From positions 40,171 to 104,170 of the forward strand of contig JBEVXU010000005.1 of NCBI GenBank assembly GCA_040505895.1: DNA of 64,000 nt, read 5' to 3'. The notes beneath the pieces were generated by a model. The model was given only the letters and a program-made list of their open reading frames with translations. It made no database searches and was not told the DNA's origin. Below, piece by piece: positions 25,060-33,537 of this stretch (positions within the stretch are counted from its first letter, which is position 1; every line of letters starts with the position of its first letter). The position numbers were made by a program, and so were the translations under genes. The stretch comes from Vondammii sp040505895. Its GTDB lineage: Bacteria; Pseudomonadota; Gammaproteobacteria; Chromatiales; Chromatiaceae.

Positions 25060-26616
25060 TCACTCATCCGTAGGCAGTGTCACTTGTATCTGCAATCCAC
25101 CCAATGGAGAGGTACCTGCGATGATCCTGCCTCGGTGTGCCTCGATAATGTTACGGCAGATGGAGAGCCCCAGTCCGGCTCCGCCACTGGCACGGTTACG
25201 TGATATCTCACCACGGTAAAACCGATCAAAGAGACGAGGAAGAATTTCACTGCTTACGCCGGGAGCGGAGTCTTCCACTTTAAAGGAGACATAGCCCTCT
25301 TCCCTCCAGGCAGACAAGACAATACTTCCGCCGCTATCAGTATATCGATGACTGTTTTTCAATAGGTTATCTATCACCTGACGTATGCGCTGTGCGTCAG
25401 CAAACAGCGGCAAGTGATCGGGAATCTCTACACGCATGCTCAGATTTTTGCCTGTCATCGCCTGTTCTGCAGATAATGCCGCCTGAGTTAAAATATCAGC
25501 CAGATCAAGCCGCTCCTTTCGATAGCTGAGGGCGCCTGCATCTGCAAGGGCAAGGTCATAGAGATCATCCACCAGGCTACTCAACTGCATCACCGAGCTG
25601 TGCAGTCTCTCCAACTGCCCACTATCCAATGGTCGTATGCCATCCTGCATCGCCTCTATCTCTCCACGTAACAGCGCCAAGGGGGTGCGCAACTCATGAG
25701 AGACGTCGGCCATTCCCTGACGACGCAACTGTTCATTGCGCTCCAACACCTCCGCCAGGATATTGAAATCATCGGCCAGACGGCCAAGTTCATCCCGGCT
25801 GTGAAGTTCAAGGCGAGTGGCAAAACGTCCCTGTGTCAGGGCATGAGCACCTTTGGCCACCTCCTTGACCGGCCTGAGTAGGTGGCGTCCCATGGGAATA
25901 CCCATCAGCAGTGCAAGCAGTAGTGCCCCGATAGCGATAGGGTAGATGGCGTTGAGCTGCTCACTCCTAAAGCCTTGTTCAAGACTGGAGGCAGGCAGCG
26001 GCAGGGGAGAGAGATTGAACCAGCCGATAATCACTCCATCGAGGTGTATCGGGTGGAACTGTGCTTTACCGGAGATATCCGGTGGACCAATAAGATATTG
26101 CTGATTTTCATCAAATAGACGCAAGCGGGTACTTAGACCTGACCTGTCATTTGGTGGAGCGGGTGGAATTCTTCCACCCCTCCCTGGAGGGAAACGGGGA
26201 CCATCAGGTGGGCTCATATGTGAGTAATCCTCACCGGTCACCGAAGGTTGTCGCCTTTCAGGGTCTTGGGGCATGGCAGGCATGCTGGGACGTTCCAAAT
26301 CGTTACCATTATTTCGACGCCACCCATTTTGCCCTAATGGTGGCGGCAACACCCCTGGGTGCACCGGCTGATTATGCGGAAGGTAACTCATCCAGACACG
26401 ATGATTGCTGCGGATAAACTCCCAGCCACCTTCTTTCTGATAAGCCTCGGCAAGATCCGCAGCCATTGGATCGAGACGACTCAGTTCGGCCTCAGTCAGA
26501 TAATCGATAAATCCTTTTTGGAAGCTCCAGCGTGTAGCAATAGCCATTGCCGCAACCAACAGAGTCGTGGTGACAAGAAGAACAATGATCAGTTTTCCAG
26601 TGATACCAATTTTCAT
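25060..26616 (-). CDS. baeS: Sensor histidine kinase, BaeS-like, with Pro-rich sensor insert
   Basis: This 518-residue kinase has two membrane helices (about 8-28 and 225-245) around a periplasmic domain. HAMP (RHLLRPVKEVAKG), the H-box DVSHELRTPLALL, the N-box DNLLKNSHRYT and the G-boxes VEDSAPGV and GAGLGLSICRNI are all present. The periplasmic part contains a stretch of about 80 residues rich in Pro, Gly and Arg (VLPPPLGQ, PPDGPRFPPGRGGRIPPAPP), which is not usual for BaeS. The convergent secreted protein also has a Pro/Gly/Arg-rich tail, so a functional link is possible but unproven. Confidence 0.85.
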   Translation of the reverse strand: MKIGITGKLIIVLLVTTTLLVAAMAIATRWSFQKGFIDYLTEAELSRLDPMAADLAEAYQKEGGWEFIRSNHRVWMSYLPHNQPVHPGVLPPPLGQNGWRRNNGNDLERPSMPAMPQDPERRQPSVTGEDYSHMSPPDGPRFPPGRGGRIPPAPPNDRSGLSTRLRLFDENQQYLIGPPDISGKAQFHPIHLDGVIIGWFNLSPLPLPASSLEQGFRSEQLNAIYPIAIGALLLALLMGIPMGRHLLRPVKEVAKGAHALTQGRFATRLELHSRDELGRLADDFNILAEVLERNEQLRRQGMADVSHELRTPLALLRGEIEAMQDGIRPLDSGQLERLHSSVMQLSSLVDDLYDLALADAGALSYRKERLDLADILTQAALSAEQAMTGKNLSMRVEIPDHLPLFADAQRIRQVIDNLLKNSHRYTDSGGSIVLSAWREEGYVSFKVEDSAPGVSSEILPRLFDRFYRGEISRNRASGGAGLGLSICRNIIEAHRGRIIAGTSPLGGLQIQVTLPTDE

Positions 26617-26975
26617 TGTGGATCAGGATGCAATAGGGTCTTTAAGAAACCTCTTAGGGAGCCTCTGATTAAGTCTGGTTAGATTTAGGCTGAGATAAAA
26701 TTGTTCCAATTTGTTTCGAAGTGAGCGGCAATAGCCACTCTATTGCTGCGATCTTCGGAGCGAATTGGGGCAATTTTAGCCAGCGTAAAGCAATCATGAC
26801 TTGATCAGAGTCTCCTTAGAGGCTCCCCATAGGATAACAAGAACTATTGCTTCAGTTTGGCATCAATACCACTTCCATCAACAATCTCCTTCTATTCCCC
26901 TTATTCTTTTTACTAAAAAAAATAACTATCGGAGGCAGATGGGCAGGGGTAAAAAGTGTCGCTAGTTATTTCCGC
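26617..26975. other. Spacer holding a family A element
   Basis: This 359-base spacer lies between the BaeS-like and GAF-GGDEF-EAL genes. It contains the 164-bp fold-back element at 26655-26818 and AT-rich sequence around it. I see no gene. Confidence 0.65.
26655..26818. repeat. Family A fold-back element, copy 1 (164 bp)
   Basis: It starts TAGGGAGCCTCTGATTAAG and ends CTTGATCAGAGTCTCCTTA, which are imperfect terminal inverted repeats. The interior is also self-complementary (AAAATTGTTCCAATTTG pairs with GAATTGGGGCAATTTT). The copy at 32922-33085 has the same length and differs at about seven positions. It has no coding capacity, so it is MITE-like. Confidence 0.88.
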
Positions 26976-28886
26976 TTACTGTGCTGAAAGCATCATTATG
27001 AAATGATCTGCCGGCATGGGGCGGGCGATATGATATCCCTGAACAATGCCACACCCCATCATATCAAGCAGCGCCAGCTGTTCACGAGTTTCTACACCCT
27101 CTGCAACTACCTTTAGATCAAGCCGCTTAGCCAGCAGAATAATAGCCTCAACTATTGAGGCATCGGTGTTATTTTTATCGATATGTTGAATAAAAGATTT
27201 ATCAATTTTTATCTCATGAAGGACAAAGCGTTTGAGACGGCCTAAAGATGAATAACCGACACCAAAATCATCAAGGGAGATACGAAATCCCGCACTGTGG
27301 AGCGCTCTGATATTATCTACTGCCTGGCCCACATCCCAAACAAAAGCAGTTTCAGTGACCTCCAGCTCTATAGAGCCGGGGGATATTCCCTCCTCCTCAA
27401 CTATCCTGGAGTATATATCGGCCAGACCGTCATAGTTCAGTTGCTGAGCTGAGAGGTTCACCGAGATGGGAACAGTGGATAAATTATCTCGTTTCCAGGC
27501 GGCCAGCTGCCGACAGACTTCACGCATTACCCATTCACCAATGGCATCAATCAGATCCACCCTTTCAGCGATTGGTATAAACCGGTCCGGACTAATAAAG
27601 CCTCCTTTACGATCAGGAAGTCGAAGCAGGGCCTCGGCACCAACAACCTCCCTCGACTTGAGATCGAGCTTAGGCTGGTAATACATCTCAAAGTGGTTGA
27701 GATGCAGTGCCGTATGTAAGGCGCACTCTATATCAAATATGGCCGTGCGACTCTCATCAGTCTCCGGAGGGGAGTAGACCTGTTTATTACGGCCCTGTCT
27801 TTTTGCTTCCTTAACCGCACTCTCGGCATTTGATGTCAACATAGAGACTGAGTCGGCGTCATCAGGAAAGAGACTGATCCCAATAGATGCAGTGAGATAA
27901 AGCGGCTCCCCTTCAAACATAAAGCCTTCCCCCAGATCTTTTCTGAGAGCGCGTAAAATCAGTTCCAAATTATTACTGTTCACCAAGCGATGGATAAGTA
28001 TTGCAAACTGATCGCTCACCAGCCGGGCTATGGAAATGGACGCTTCATCGATACCTAATAGATCATAGGTGGTTTGAGTATGTATTGTGCTTAACAGTCT
28101 ACCGGCTACACCTTTCAGAACAACATTGCCCTTTCTGTAACCATACTTCTCATTGAGGTGGTGAAATCCATCAATATCCAAGAAAATCATTGCCGCATTA
28201 TGGCCGGATTCTGCATCACGTGATACGCGATGCATCAGTTGCCGCTCCAATCCTTCCCGTGTCAGTAGTCCTGTCAATGGATCAGTTTCTGCACGATAGG
28301 GAGGAACTGCCGCTTCACTTACAACGTTGCCATCATCGGCCAGCGCCTGGCGACACAATAGTTCTCGTTGGAGATGGTGATTATGAAAGTGAACGGCGAA
28401 GAGATTGACCAGATGGTGAAAAACCTTGCTCATCCTTTGATCAATCTTCTCCCGTACCTGTAGTACCAACATCCCCTGCACACAGCCCTGTATATGCAGT
28501 GCAATGAGGATATATGTCCGGTCGTCGATATGGCAGAGAGAAGAACCGGTTTGGCGCACCGCCTTGGCAAATGACCCCCTATCAATGAGCTGATTTATGT
28601 CATCTCTCAAGGCGTGATAGCGATCCTGCGGTGTACAGTGCACTACTTCAAAGGAGGCACGCTTTTTGACCTGCATAACACCAAAGAGGTGACAGGGCAC
28701 AATAAAATTCACACAACGATTCATCTCATGACAGAGCCCTTCAAAATCGGCCTGCATTCCCAGCCCTTGTCCTGCCTCCCATACCAAAGCAGAGGTAAAG
28801 GCATAGGAGCGATTTTGCTCTTCCAGCGAGATCAGCCGCTCTTCAGAAGAAGGCGCGGCAATACCATTCTTACTTCTCTCAATCAT
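26976..28886 (-). CDS. GAF-like, degenerate GGDEF, intact EAL protein
   Basis: This 636-residue soluble protein has a GAF-like N-terminus (about 30-185), a GGDEF-fold domain (about 205-370) and an EAL domain (about 385-636). In place of GGDEF it reads RLVSDQF, so cyclase activity is not expected and the domain may bind GTP as a regulator. The EAL domain keeps YYQPKLDL, EALLR, NLSAQQ, EVTETA, DDFGVGYS, KIDKSF and AEGVET, so c-di-GMP hydrolysis is likely. No membrane helix is seen. The HDOD gene lies upstream, with a family B element between them. Confidence 0.83.
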   Translation of the reverse strand: MIERSKNGIAAPSSEERLISLEEQNRSYAFTSALVWEAGQGLGMQADFEGLCHEMNRCVNFIVPCHLFGVMQVKKRASFEVVHCTPQDRYHALRDDINQLIDRGSFAKAVRQTGSSLCHIDDRTYILIALHIQGCVQGMLVLQVREKIDQRMSKVFHHLVNLFAVHFHNHHLQRELLCRQALADDGNVVSEAAVPPYRAETDPLTGLLTREGLERQLMHRVSRDAESGHNAAMIFLDIDGFHHLNEKYGYRKGNVVLKGVAGRLLSTIHTQTTYDLLGIDEASISIARLVSDQFAILIHRLVNSNNLELILRALRKDLGEGFMFEGEPLYLTASIGISLFPDDADSVSMLTSNAESAVKEAKRQGRNKQVYSPPETDESRTAIFDIECALHTALHLNHFEMYYQPKLDLKSREVVGAEALLRLPDRKGGFISPDRFIPIAERVDLIDAIGEWVMREVCRQLAAWKRDNLSTVPISVNLSAQQLNYDGLADIYSRIVEEEGISPGSIELEVTETAFVWDVGQAVDNIRALHSAGFRISLDDFGVGYSSLGRLKRFVLHEIKIDKSFIQHIDKNNTDASIVEAIILLAKRLDLKVVAEGVETREQLALLDMMGCGIVQGYHIARPMPADHFIMMLSAQ

Positions 28887-28902
28887 TGAAATTATGCAAA
28901 CT

Positions 28903-29047
28903 GGCTCTGTACAATAATCCCGAAGTCGATTGTAGGAGCGAACTTGTTCGCGAAGAACGCGCCTCGGAGCTGATCGCGAACAAGTTCACCCCTACAAATG
29001 CAGCCTTATTTCTATCGAAATGGCTTTCAGAATTATTGTACATAGCC
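28903..29047. repeat. Family B fold-back element, copy 1 (145 bp)
   Basis: The outer ends are GGCTCTGTACAATAATCC and GAATTATTGTACATAGCC, which are near-perfect inverted repeats. Inside lies the TGTAGGAGCGAACTTGTTCG palindromic core, also found at 2754-2820 and 33421-33487. It ends four bases from the stop of the HDOD gene and begins 17 bases before the start of the EAL gene, so it fills the spacer. Confidence 0.9.
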
Positions 29048-29050
29048 CTC

Positions 29051-29899
29051 TTATGCAAAAAAAACAGCAACCACTTCACCGAAGGTTTCTGCAGTACTCT
29101 CGCCCAGTGAAGGGATATCGTTAACATTAATTCCGACTCTATCCCACGCATATTCATTAAGCTCTGGTACCAGGCGGGTACCGCTGCTTCCCATACTCAT
29201 GGCGTTGACCAGGAGATCAGCAACATGAACAACAGCTGTTTCTATAGAGCATTCCGGATCAGCAACAACGTTATGGTGCTGCCTGACCACATCAGCCAGA
29301 GTTGCAGGAAGATCCCATCCTATCAACAGTTCAGCACCCACTTCAGCGTGAGTCACCCCTAGAGATTGCTGCTCCAGATCTATCAAATGCCCCTCACCTT
29401 GGCGGTGTCTGAAAAGGAGCTCAGCCATCTGTTCAGGCAATGCCATATGCATCAGCAGGCGACCGATATCATGCAGCAGCCCCACCAGATAGAACCGATC
29501 CACATTTGCTTCCAGACGATAGGACGCAATCTGTCTTGCCGCGACCCCGCATGCAATACTGTGCTCCCAGAATGAACGCATTGAGACCATGCCTACAGGC
29601 ATGTCGCGAAATGTACTTATCACCGCAGTAGCCAGCACCATATCTCTTATCTCACTGGTACCGATCATCGTCACTGCGCGCTGTATGGTTTCAATACGTG
29701 AGGGAAATCCATAAAGAGCGCTGTTTGCTATGCGCAGTAGACGCGCCGAGACACCAGGGTCTCTCTCAATCACATCCGCCAGCTCCTCCAGAGAGAAGGA
29801 GGGATCATTTAAAACCTGATCTACCTGAAAATAGACCTCCGGCAGGCTCGGCAGGTCTGAAGCCAGGGTGAGAATATCACTTGGCCTCATGCTACTCAT
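29051..29899 (-). CDS. HDOD-domain protein
   Basis: This is a single-domain HDOD protein of 282 residues (LPSLPEVYFQVDQVLND, ERDPGVSARLLRIANSALYG, LLHDIGRLLM). HDOD domains resemble HD phosphohydrolases, and most act in signalling rather than catalysis. Its start overlaps the end of the upstream 111-residue gene by eight bases (AATGAGTAG). The pair probably works together and may respond to second messengers such as c-di-GMP, which many genes in this window handle. Confidence 0.87.
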   Translation of the reverse strand: MSSMRPSDILTLASDLPSLPEVYFQVDQVLNDPSFSLEELADVIERDPGVSARLLRIANSALYGFPSRIETIQRAVTMIGTSEIRDMVLATAVISTFRDMPVGMVSMRSFWEHSIACGVAARQIASYRLEANVDRFYLVGLLHDIGRLLMHMALPEQMAELLFRHRQGEGHLIDLEQQSLGVTHAEVGAELLIGWDLPATLADVVRQHHNVVADPECSIETAVVHVADLLVNAMSMGSSGTRLVPELNEYAWDRVGINVNDIPSLGESTAETFGEVVAVFFA

Positions 29900-30227
29900 T
29901 GGAAGAGCGTCTTAGGGCGTATTCGAAGCAGGTGGAGAAAATGGCCTGGATTGCCGGGTGATCCCGCTTGGTCAGGCTAAAACGCTGCTCAAGAGCAGCC
30001 CTCAATATCTCACTATGCGGTGTATCAGCTGGACTTTCAGGTACAGGCTGCATAGCTCCCTCCAGGGGAATTATTGAGACACTCGCTATACCCCATGAAC
30101 GAAGAGTTCTAACGACTTCCGGTGTGATTGAAGTGTTGGCTTCCAACAGTATGCGACCGGAGGTATCAAAGACACCCTCCGCAATAACCATTCCAGGCCT
30201 CAAATCACTGATGTTTAAATTATTCAT
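29892..30227 (-). CDS. Small DUF3391-like partner of the HDOD protein
   Basis: This protein has 111 residues. The first 60 (LNISDLRPGMVIAEGVFD, GRILLEANTSITPEVVRTLRSWGI) resemble the N-terminal extension found before HD-GYP and HDOD domains. The rest is a helical tail with a single Cys. Because it overlaps the HDOD gene by eight bases it looks like a split version of a two-domain protein. The function is unknown. Confidence 0.72.
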   Translation of the reverse strand: MNNLNISDLRPGMVIAEGVFDTSGRILLEANTSITPEVVRTLRSWGIASVSIIPLEGAMQPVPESPADTPHSEILRAALEQRFSLTKRDHPAIQAIFSTCFEYALRRSSNE

Positions 30228-30406
30228 CCCTACAACTATTTAGATAAATCCCATACTGGAGGTATCTATATAGCACAGATATTTGAATTAACAATAGGAG
30301 TTCAATTCTTTTTTTATTTTTCCCAAACAACAACCCATCCCGGTTACATCTCCTGTCACACGCTGCAGATGAGTCCTGCTATTAATCCGGTACCATAATT
30401 ACCGGG

Positions 30407-31156
30407 TTAATAAGTACCCATCTCCGCCTTCACTTCATCCCACAGCTGCTGATAAGCACGCCCTGCCACACTGCGCATAGCATAGCTTCCCAGAGGTTCA
30501 CGGTAGAGTCCCATACGTTCGACATCACTGGCGTAGGGGATATGTGTTTTGAGTACTTCGGAATAGACCTGAGGCAGCTGCTCCATCATCTCCAGGTGCA
30601 TACGCTTACGGCGATCCACCATAGAGAAGAAAGGCATACGTTTCACATTCTTCAGCTTGTGACCATCGAGAAACTCCACCAGCTGTTCATAGGTGCGCAT
30701 AGAGAGGGTGGTGGGAATGGTGGGCACCAGCAGAGCATCGGCGGCACGAAAGATATTTTCGGAGACCAGGGAGATGCTGGGCGGGCAGTCGAGAAAGATG
30801 CGGTCATACTCATGTGAGAGTGGCCGCAACAACTTTAGCATTTGCTTGGCTGGACGCTTTTCCTCACCCAGGATCAGATCCATATTGCGGTATGAGAAAT
30901 CCGCCGGCAGTAGGTCGAGCCCCTCAAAATCAGTGCCTTTGATGCTGTCGTCGAGCTCCCGCTTGCCCTTGATCATCTTGCGCCCACCCCCTTTGATCCG
31001 GGGCTTGATACGGAAATAGTAGCTTGCCGCTCCTTGGGGGTCGAGATCCCACACCAGGGTGCGATAGCCATCCAGTGCGGAGAGGTAGGCGAGGTTGACG
31101 GCGGTGGCGGTCTTACCAACGCCGCCCTTGATATTATAGACACCGATAATTCTCAT
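30407..31156 (-). CDS. ParA/MinD-type partition ATPase
   Basis: This 249-residue Walker-type ATPase has the deviant Walker A motif NIKGGVGKTATAVNLA, switch I DLDPQGAAS, and FLDCPPSIS. These are typical of ParA/Soj/McdA proteins that position DNA or cell bodies on the nucleoid. No ParB or parS-like gene is beside it. Instead its ATG overlaps the stop of the CYTH-CHAD gene by four bases (ATGA). Since CHAD proteins are known to bind polyphosphate granules, I infer a cargo-positioning role. Confidence 0.86.
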   Translation of the reverse strand: MRIIGVYNIKGGVGKTATAVNLAYLSALDGYRTLVWDLDPQGAASYYFRIKPRIKGGGRKMIKGKRELDDSIKGTDFEGLDLLPADFSYRNMDLILGEEKRPAKQMLKLLRPLSHEYDRIFLDCPPSISLVSENIFRAADALLVPTIPTTLSMRTYEQLVEFLDGHKLKNVKRMPFFSMVDRRKRMHLEMMEQLPQVYSEVLKTHIPYASDVERMGLYREPLGSYAMRSVAGRAYQQLWDEVKAEMGTY

Positions 31157-32739
31157 GCCCGTTTCTCCCTCTTCTCTTTCGTCGCAAAGAGCGACTGAAA
31201 GGTAGCCCGAATTCCCCTCTCAGCGAACGCATTGAAACGAGTGGAAAACTCCTCACGCGCCTCCTGCTGACGCTTGATCAGGCTGTCCACCAGCATCCCC
31301 ATCGCCAGTAACGTATCCGCCGGTACCTCCTCCTCCTTTATCATCTGGTGTGCATAGTCACGCAACTTATTGGCCTGCACCTCCAGATCCTGAAAGTCTC
31401 CGAGATTGTCCAGCAGCACCTTTTGCGCCTTGATCAGTGGACGTATCTGTTTTCGTGGATAGAGGCTCTGAAAAAACTCCAACAGATAACGCAGTTTTTT
31501 GCAGCTTTTACGCAGTTCGTGGAGATCATCCGCCGGTGATAGGGGCGTGATAGCCGACCCCTCCTTCATCACCCGCCGGTAGATACGGTAGATGCGCTTT
31601 GATGCCACCTCGCTAATGACACTGGAGGCGTTAGGCTCATCCGGCTGTTCAGGCAGAGGTGATTCAAGATAGCTGCGCCACTCTTTTACCAGCGTATGAA
31701 AGTGGGGCGAGTTGAGCTTACGCACCATCGCCCGATGCTCACTCTTCTGATGATTCAGAAGAAAGCGTTGAAGTGGTTCCAGATCACCACGGAATTGCTC
31801 TGGGAGGCTGTCACGGTAACCATCAAAATCAAGCAGGTAAACATCCATATCACGAGTAGGGCTGGTCACTTGGCCAACCCAGGCAAAGCGTTCTTTGTAG
31901 CGTTCCACCACTTCCGTTGGAAATACCCCTTTGACCTGTGTCAGCGCCGAACGTGTACGTCGCACCGCCACACGCAGGTCATGAAGAAACTCAGAGTCGA
32001 GATCAGCACGGGTACCCGGCAGATTGGTCTCCATGGTGCCCAGCAGATGGAGATGAATCTCTCGTGTCACGGCATCTGCACGCATTCCCGGCTTCAGTTT
32101 GAAATCAAGCTTGGAGCTGTAATCCACAGGCTGTCGACCGACAACCGCCAGTGCAGCATTGATCTGCTCGCCGGCCACAGGTTGCATCTTCATTTCAGAT
32201 GAGAGAAAACGGACCATCCGTGCAAGTGGCTTGGGATAACCCCGCACCGGCATCACCTGCACCGTTGAGGTTAGTGGAATGTACTCTCCCTTATTTGGGA
32301 GTCGGGCACCATGCTCTTCCAGCGCCAGCCGCAACACAGTTTTTTCTTGCTGATCAAACAACTTCAGCACACGCACCTGGCTTCGCACCTCCACCTGAGG
32401 CAAAAGGGCACGCATAGCCACCTCTGGAGTCACCAAATCCCTCAATAATCCTGAGGGGAAATCCCATGAGAACCGTGGCATCTTACCCTCAAGCCGTAGC
32501 ATCTCTTTCGGTCTGTCGGCACCAAGATAGCGCCAGACCAGCCAGTGACCACTACTGTTGTGCTCCTCATACAGTACGGCTCCCGCCTGGTAAATACGCC
32601 AGTCAAAAGTATCGCAATAGATACGCCGCACCACCTTTTTCGGTTCATTGCCGAGATAAAAATGGGATGAAAGAGTGGCAACGATCTCATCAATGCTGTG
32701 ATCGTCCGCTATCTGATACTGGATCGGGAGTTCTGCCAT
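31153..32739 (-). CDS. CYTH-like plus CHAD-domain protein
   Basis: This is a 528-residue protein. The N-terminal 200 residues look like a CYTH (triphosphate tunnel) fold, but the ExExK start motif is replaced by IQYQIA, so it is probably not catalytic. Residues of about 235-500 form a CHAD domain, with conserved His/Arg clusters such as EFLHDLRVAVRRTRSAL and DLHELRKSCKKLRYLLEFF. CHAD is an all-helical basic domain that binds inorganic polyphosphate. It is upstream of and overlaps the ParA gene, so the two form an operon. Confidence 0.85.
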   Translation of the reverse strand: MAELPIQYQIADDHSIDEIVATLSSHFYLGNEPKKVVRRIYCDTFDWRIYQAGAVLYEEHNSSGHWLVWRYLGADRPKEMLRLEGKMPRFSWDFPSGLLRDLVTPEVAMRALLPQVEVRSQVRVLKLFDQQEKTVLRLALEEHGARLPNKGEYIPLTSTVQVMPVRGYPKPLARMVRFLSSEMKMQPVAGEQINAALAVVGRQPVDYSSKLDFKLKPGMRADAVTREIHLHLLGTMETNLPGTRADLDSEFLHDLRVAVRRTRSALTQVKGVFPTEVVERYKERFAWVGQVTSPTRDMDVYLLDFDGYRDSLPEQFRGDLEPLQRFLLNHQKSEHRAMVRKLNSPHFHTLVKEWRSYLESPLPEQPDEPNASSVISEVASKRIYRIYRRVMKEGSAITPLSPADDLHELRKSCKKLRYLLEFFQSLYPRKQIRPLIKAQKVLLDNLGDFQDLEVQANKLRDYAHQMIKEEEVPADTLLAMGMLVDSLIKRQQEAREEFSTRFNAFAERGIRATFQSLFATKEKREKRA

Positions 32740-32921
32740 AATCCCTGGTTCCTATTCTTCATACTACTGATGGACAATTTGTTTAGAGGACAGATACTAA
32801 TCCACCCGCCGGTGATGTTAAACCCGGCAGTGTAAAAATAAGCGGTAAAGGGGGAGAAAAAAGTGGGGGCAACACAAATCCACCGACTGAAGTCGATGGA
32901 TCAAATATGGAAATTAACGCC

Positions 32922-33085
32922 TAGGGAGCCTCTGATTAAGTGTGGTTAGATTTAGGCTGAGATAAAATTGTTCCAATTTGTTTCGAAGTGAGTGGTAATA
33001 GCCACTCTATTGCTGCGATCTTCGAAGTGAATTGGGGCAATTTTAGCCAGCGTAAAGCAATCATGACTTGATCAGAGTCTCCCTA
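32922..33085. repeat. Family A fold-back element, copy 2 (164 bp)
   Basis: It begins TAGGGAGCCTCTGATTAAG and ends CTTGATCAGAGTCTCCCTA. It has the same length as the copy at 26655-26818 with about seven differences. Several differences (CGGC to TGGT, GGAGC to GAAGT) lie on opposite sides of the same hairpin arm. Confidence 0.9.
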
Positions 33086-33096
33086 ACAAGTATTAG

Positions 33097-33258
33097 TTAG
33101 GTGCAGGAGCCACAGCAGAAGCCGGGGCGTTCCTCTTCCTGCTTCTCTTCCGGAGTCTCAGACTGAACTTCGATCTTAATCTCGGCCAAGGTTACTTTTT
33201 CCTGCTTCTCTTCGCCGCCATCTGCTTCTGTTGAAGCCTTATTCAATTCATCGGTCAT
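33097..33258 (-). CDS. Small acidic protein with Cys-rich C-terminus (FCCGSCT)
   Basis: This 53-residue frame starts at an ATG (33258), with AGGA about 13 bases upstream. It has a Glu/Lys-rich body (about 44 residues with EEKQEK, EEKQEEERPG) and ends FCCGSCT. I do not recognise it. The shape, a hydrophilic leader and a short Cys core, resembles a precursor peptide or a metal-binding tail. It lies alone in a 780-base spacer, and a family A element begins 11 bases after its stop. No maturase gene is adjacent. Confidence 0.5.
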   Translation of the reverse strand: MTDELNKASTEADGGEEKQEKVTLAEIKIEVQSETPEEKQEEERPGFCCGSCT

Positions 33259-33392
33259 CTAACTATCTGTCCTGTATGGTCTATCAATAATTCTGCAAGA
33301 CTATTGATTTACGGGCCATGTCGCCTTGTCTTAGCTCAAATACGGATAGATCACTGGTTAGGAATGGAGAGGGGGCTGGATCATTGGATTAT

Positions 33393-33537
33393 GGCTATGC
33401 ACAATAATCCGGGAGCCGGGTGTAGGAGCGAACTTGTTCGCGAAGAACATGCCCCGGAGCCTGATCGCGAATAAATTCGCTCCTACAGGCGCACTTTTCT
33501 CTGTGAAAACGGCGCTTCAGGATTATTGTGCATAGCC
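33393..33537. repeat. Family B fold-back element, copy 2 (145 bp)
   Basis: The outer 18 bases, GGCTATGCACAATAATCC and GGATTATTGTGCATAGCC, are perfectly inverted. The centre holds the TGTAGGAGCGAACTTGTTCG and AATTCGCTCCTACA arms. Its right end overlaps the last codons and stop of the SDR gene: GGC TAT GCA CAA TAA gives Gly-Tyr-Ala-Gln-stop. Confidence 0.93.
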
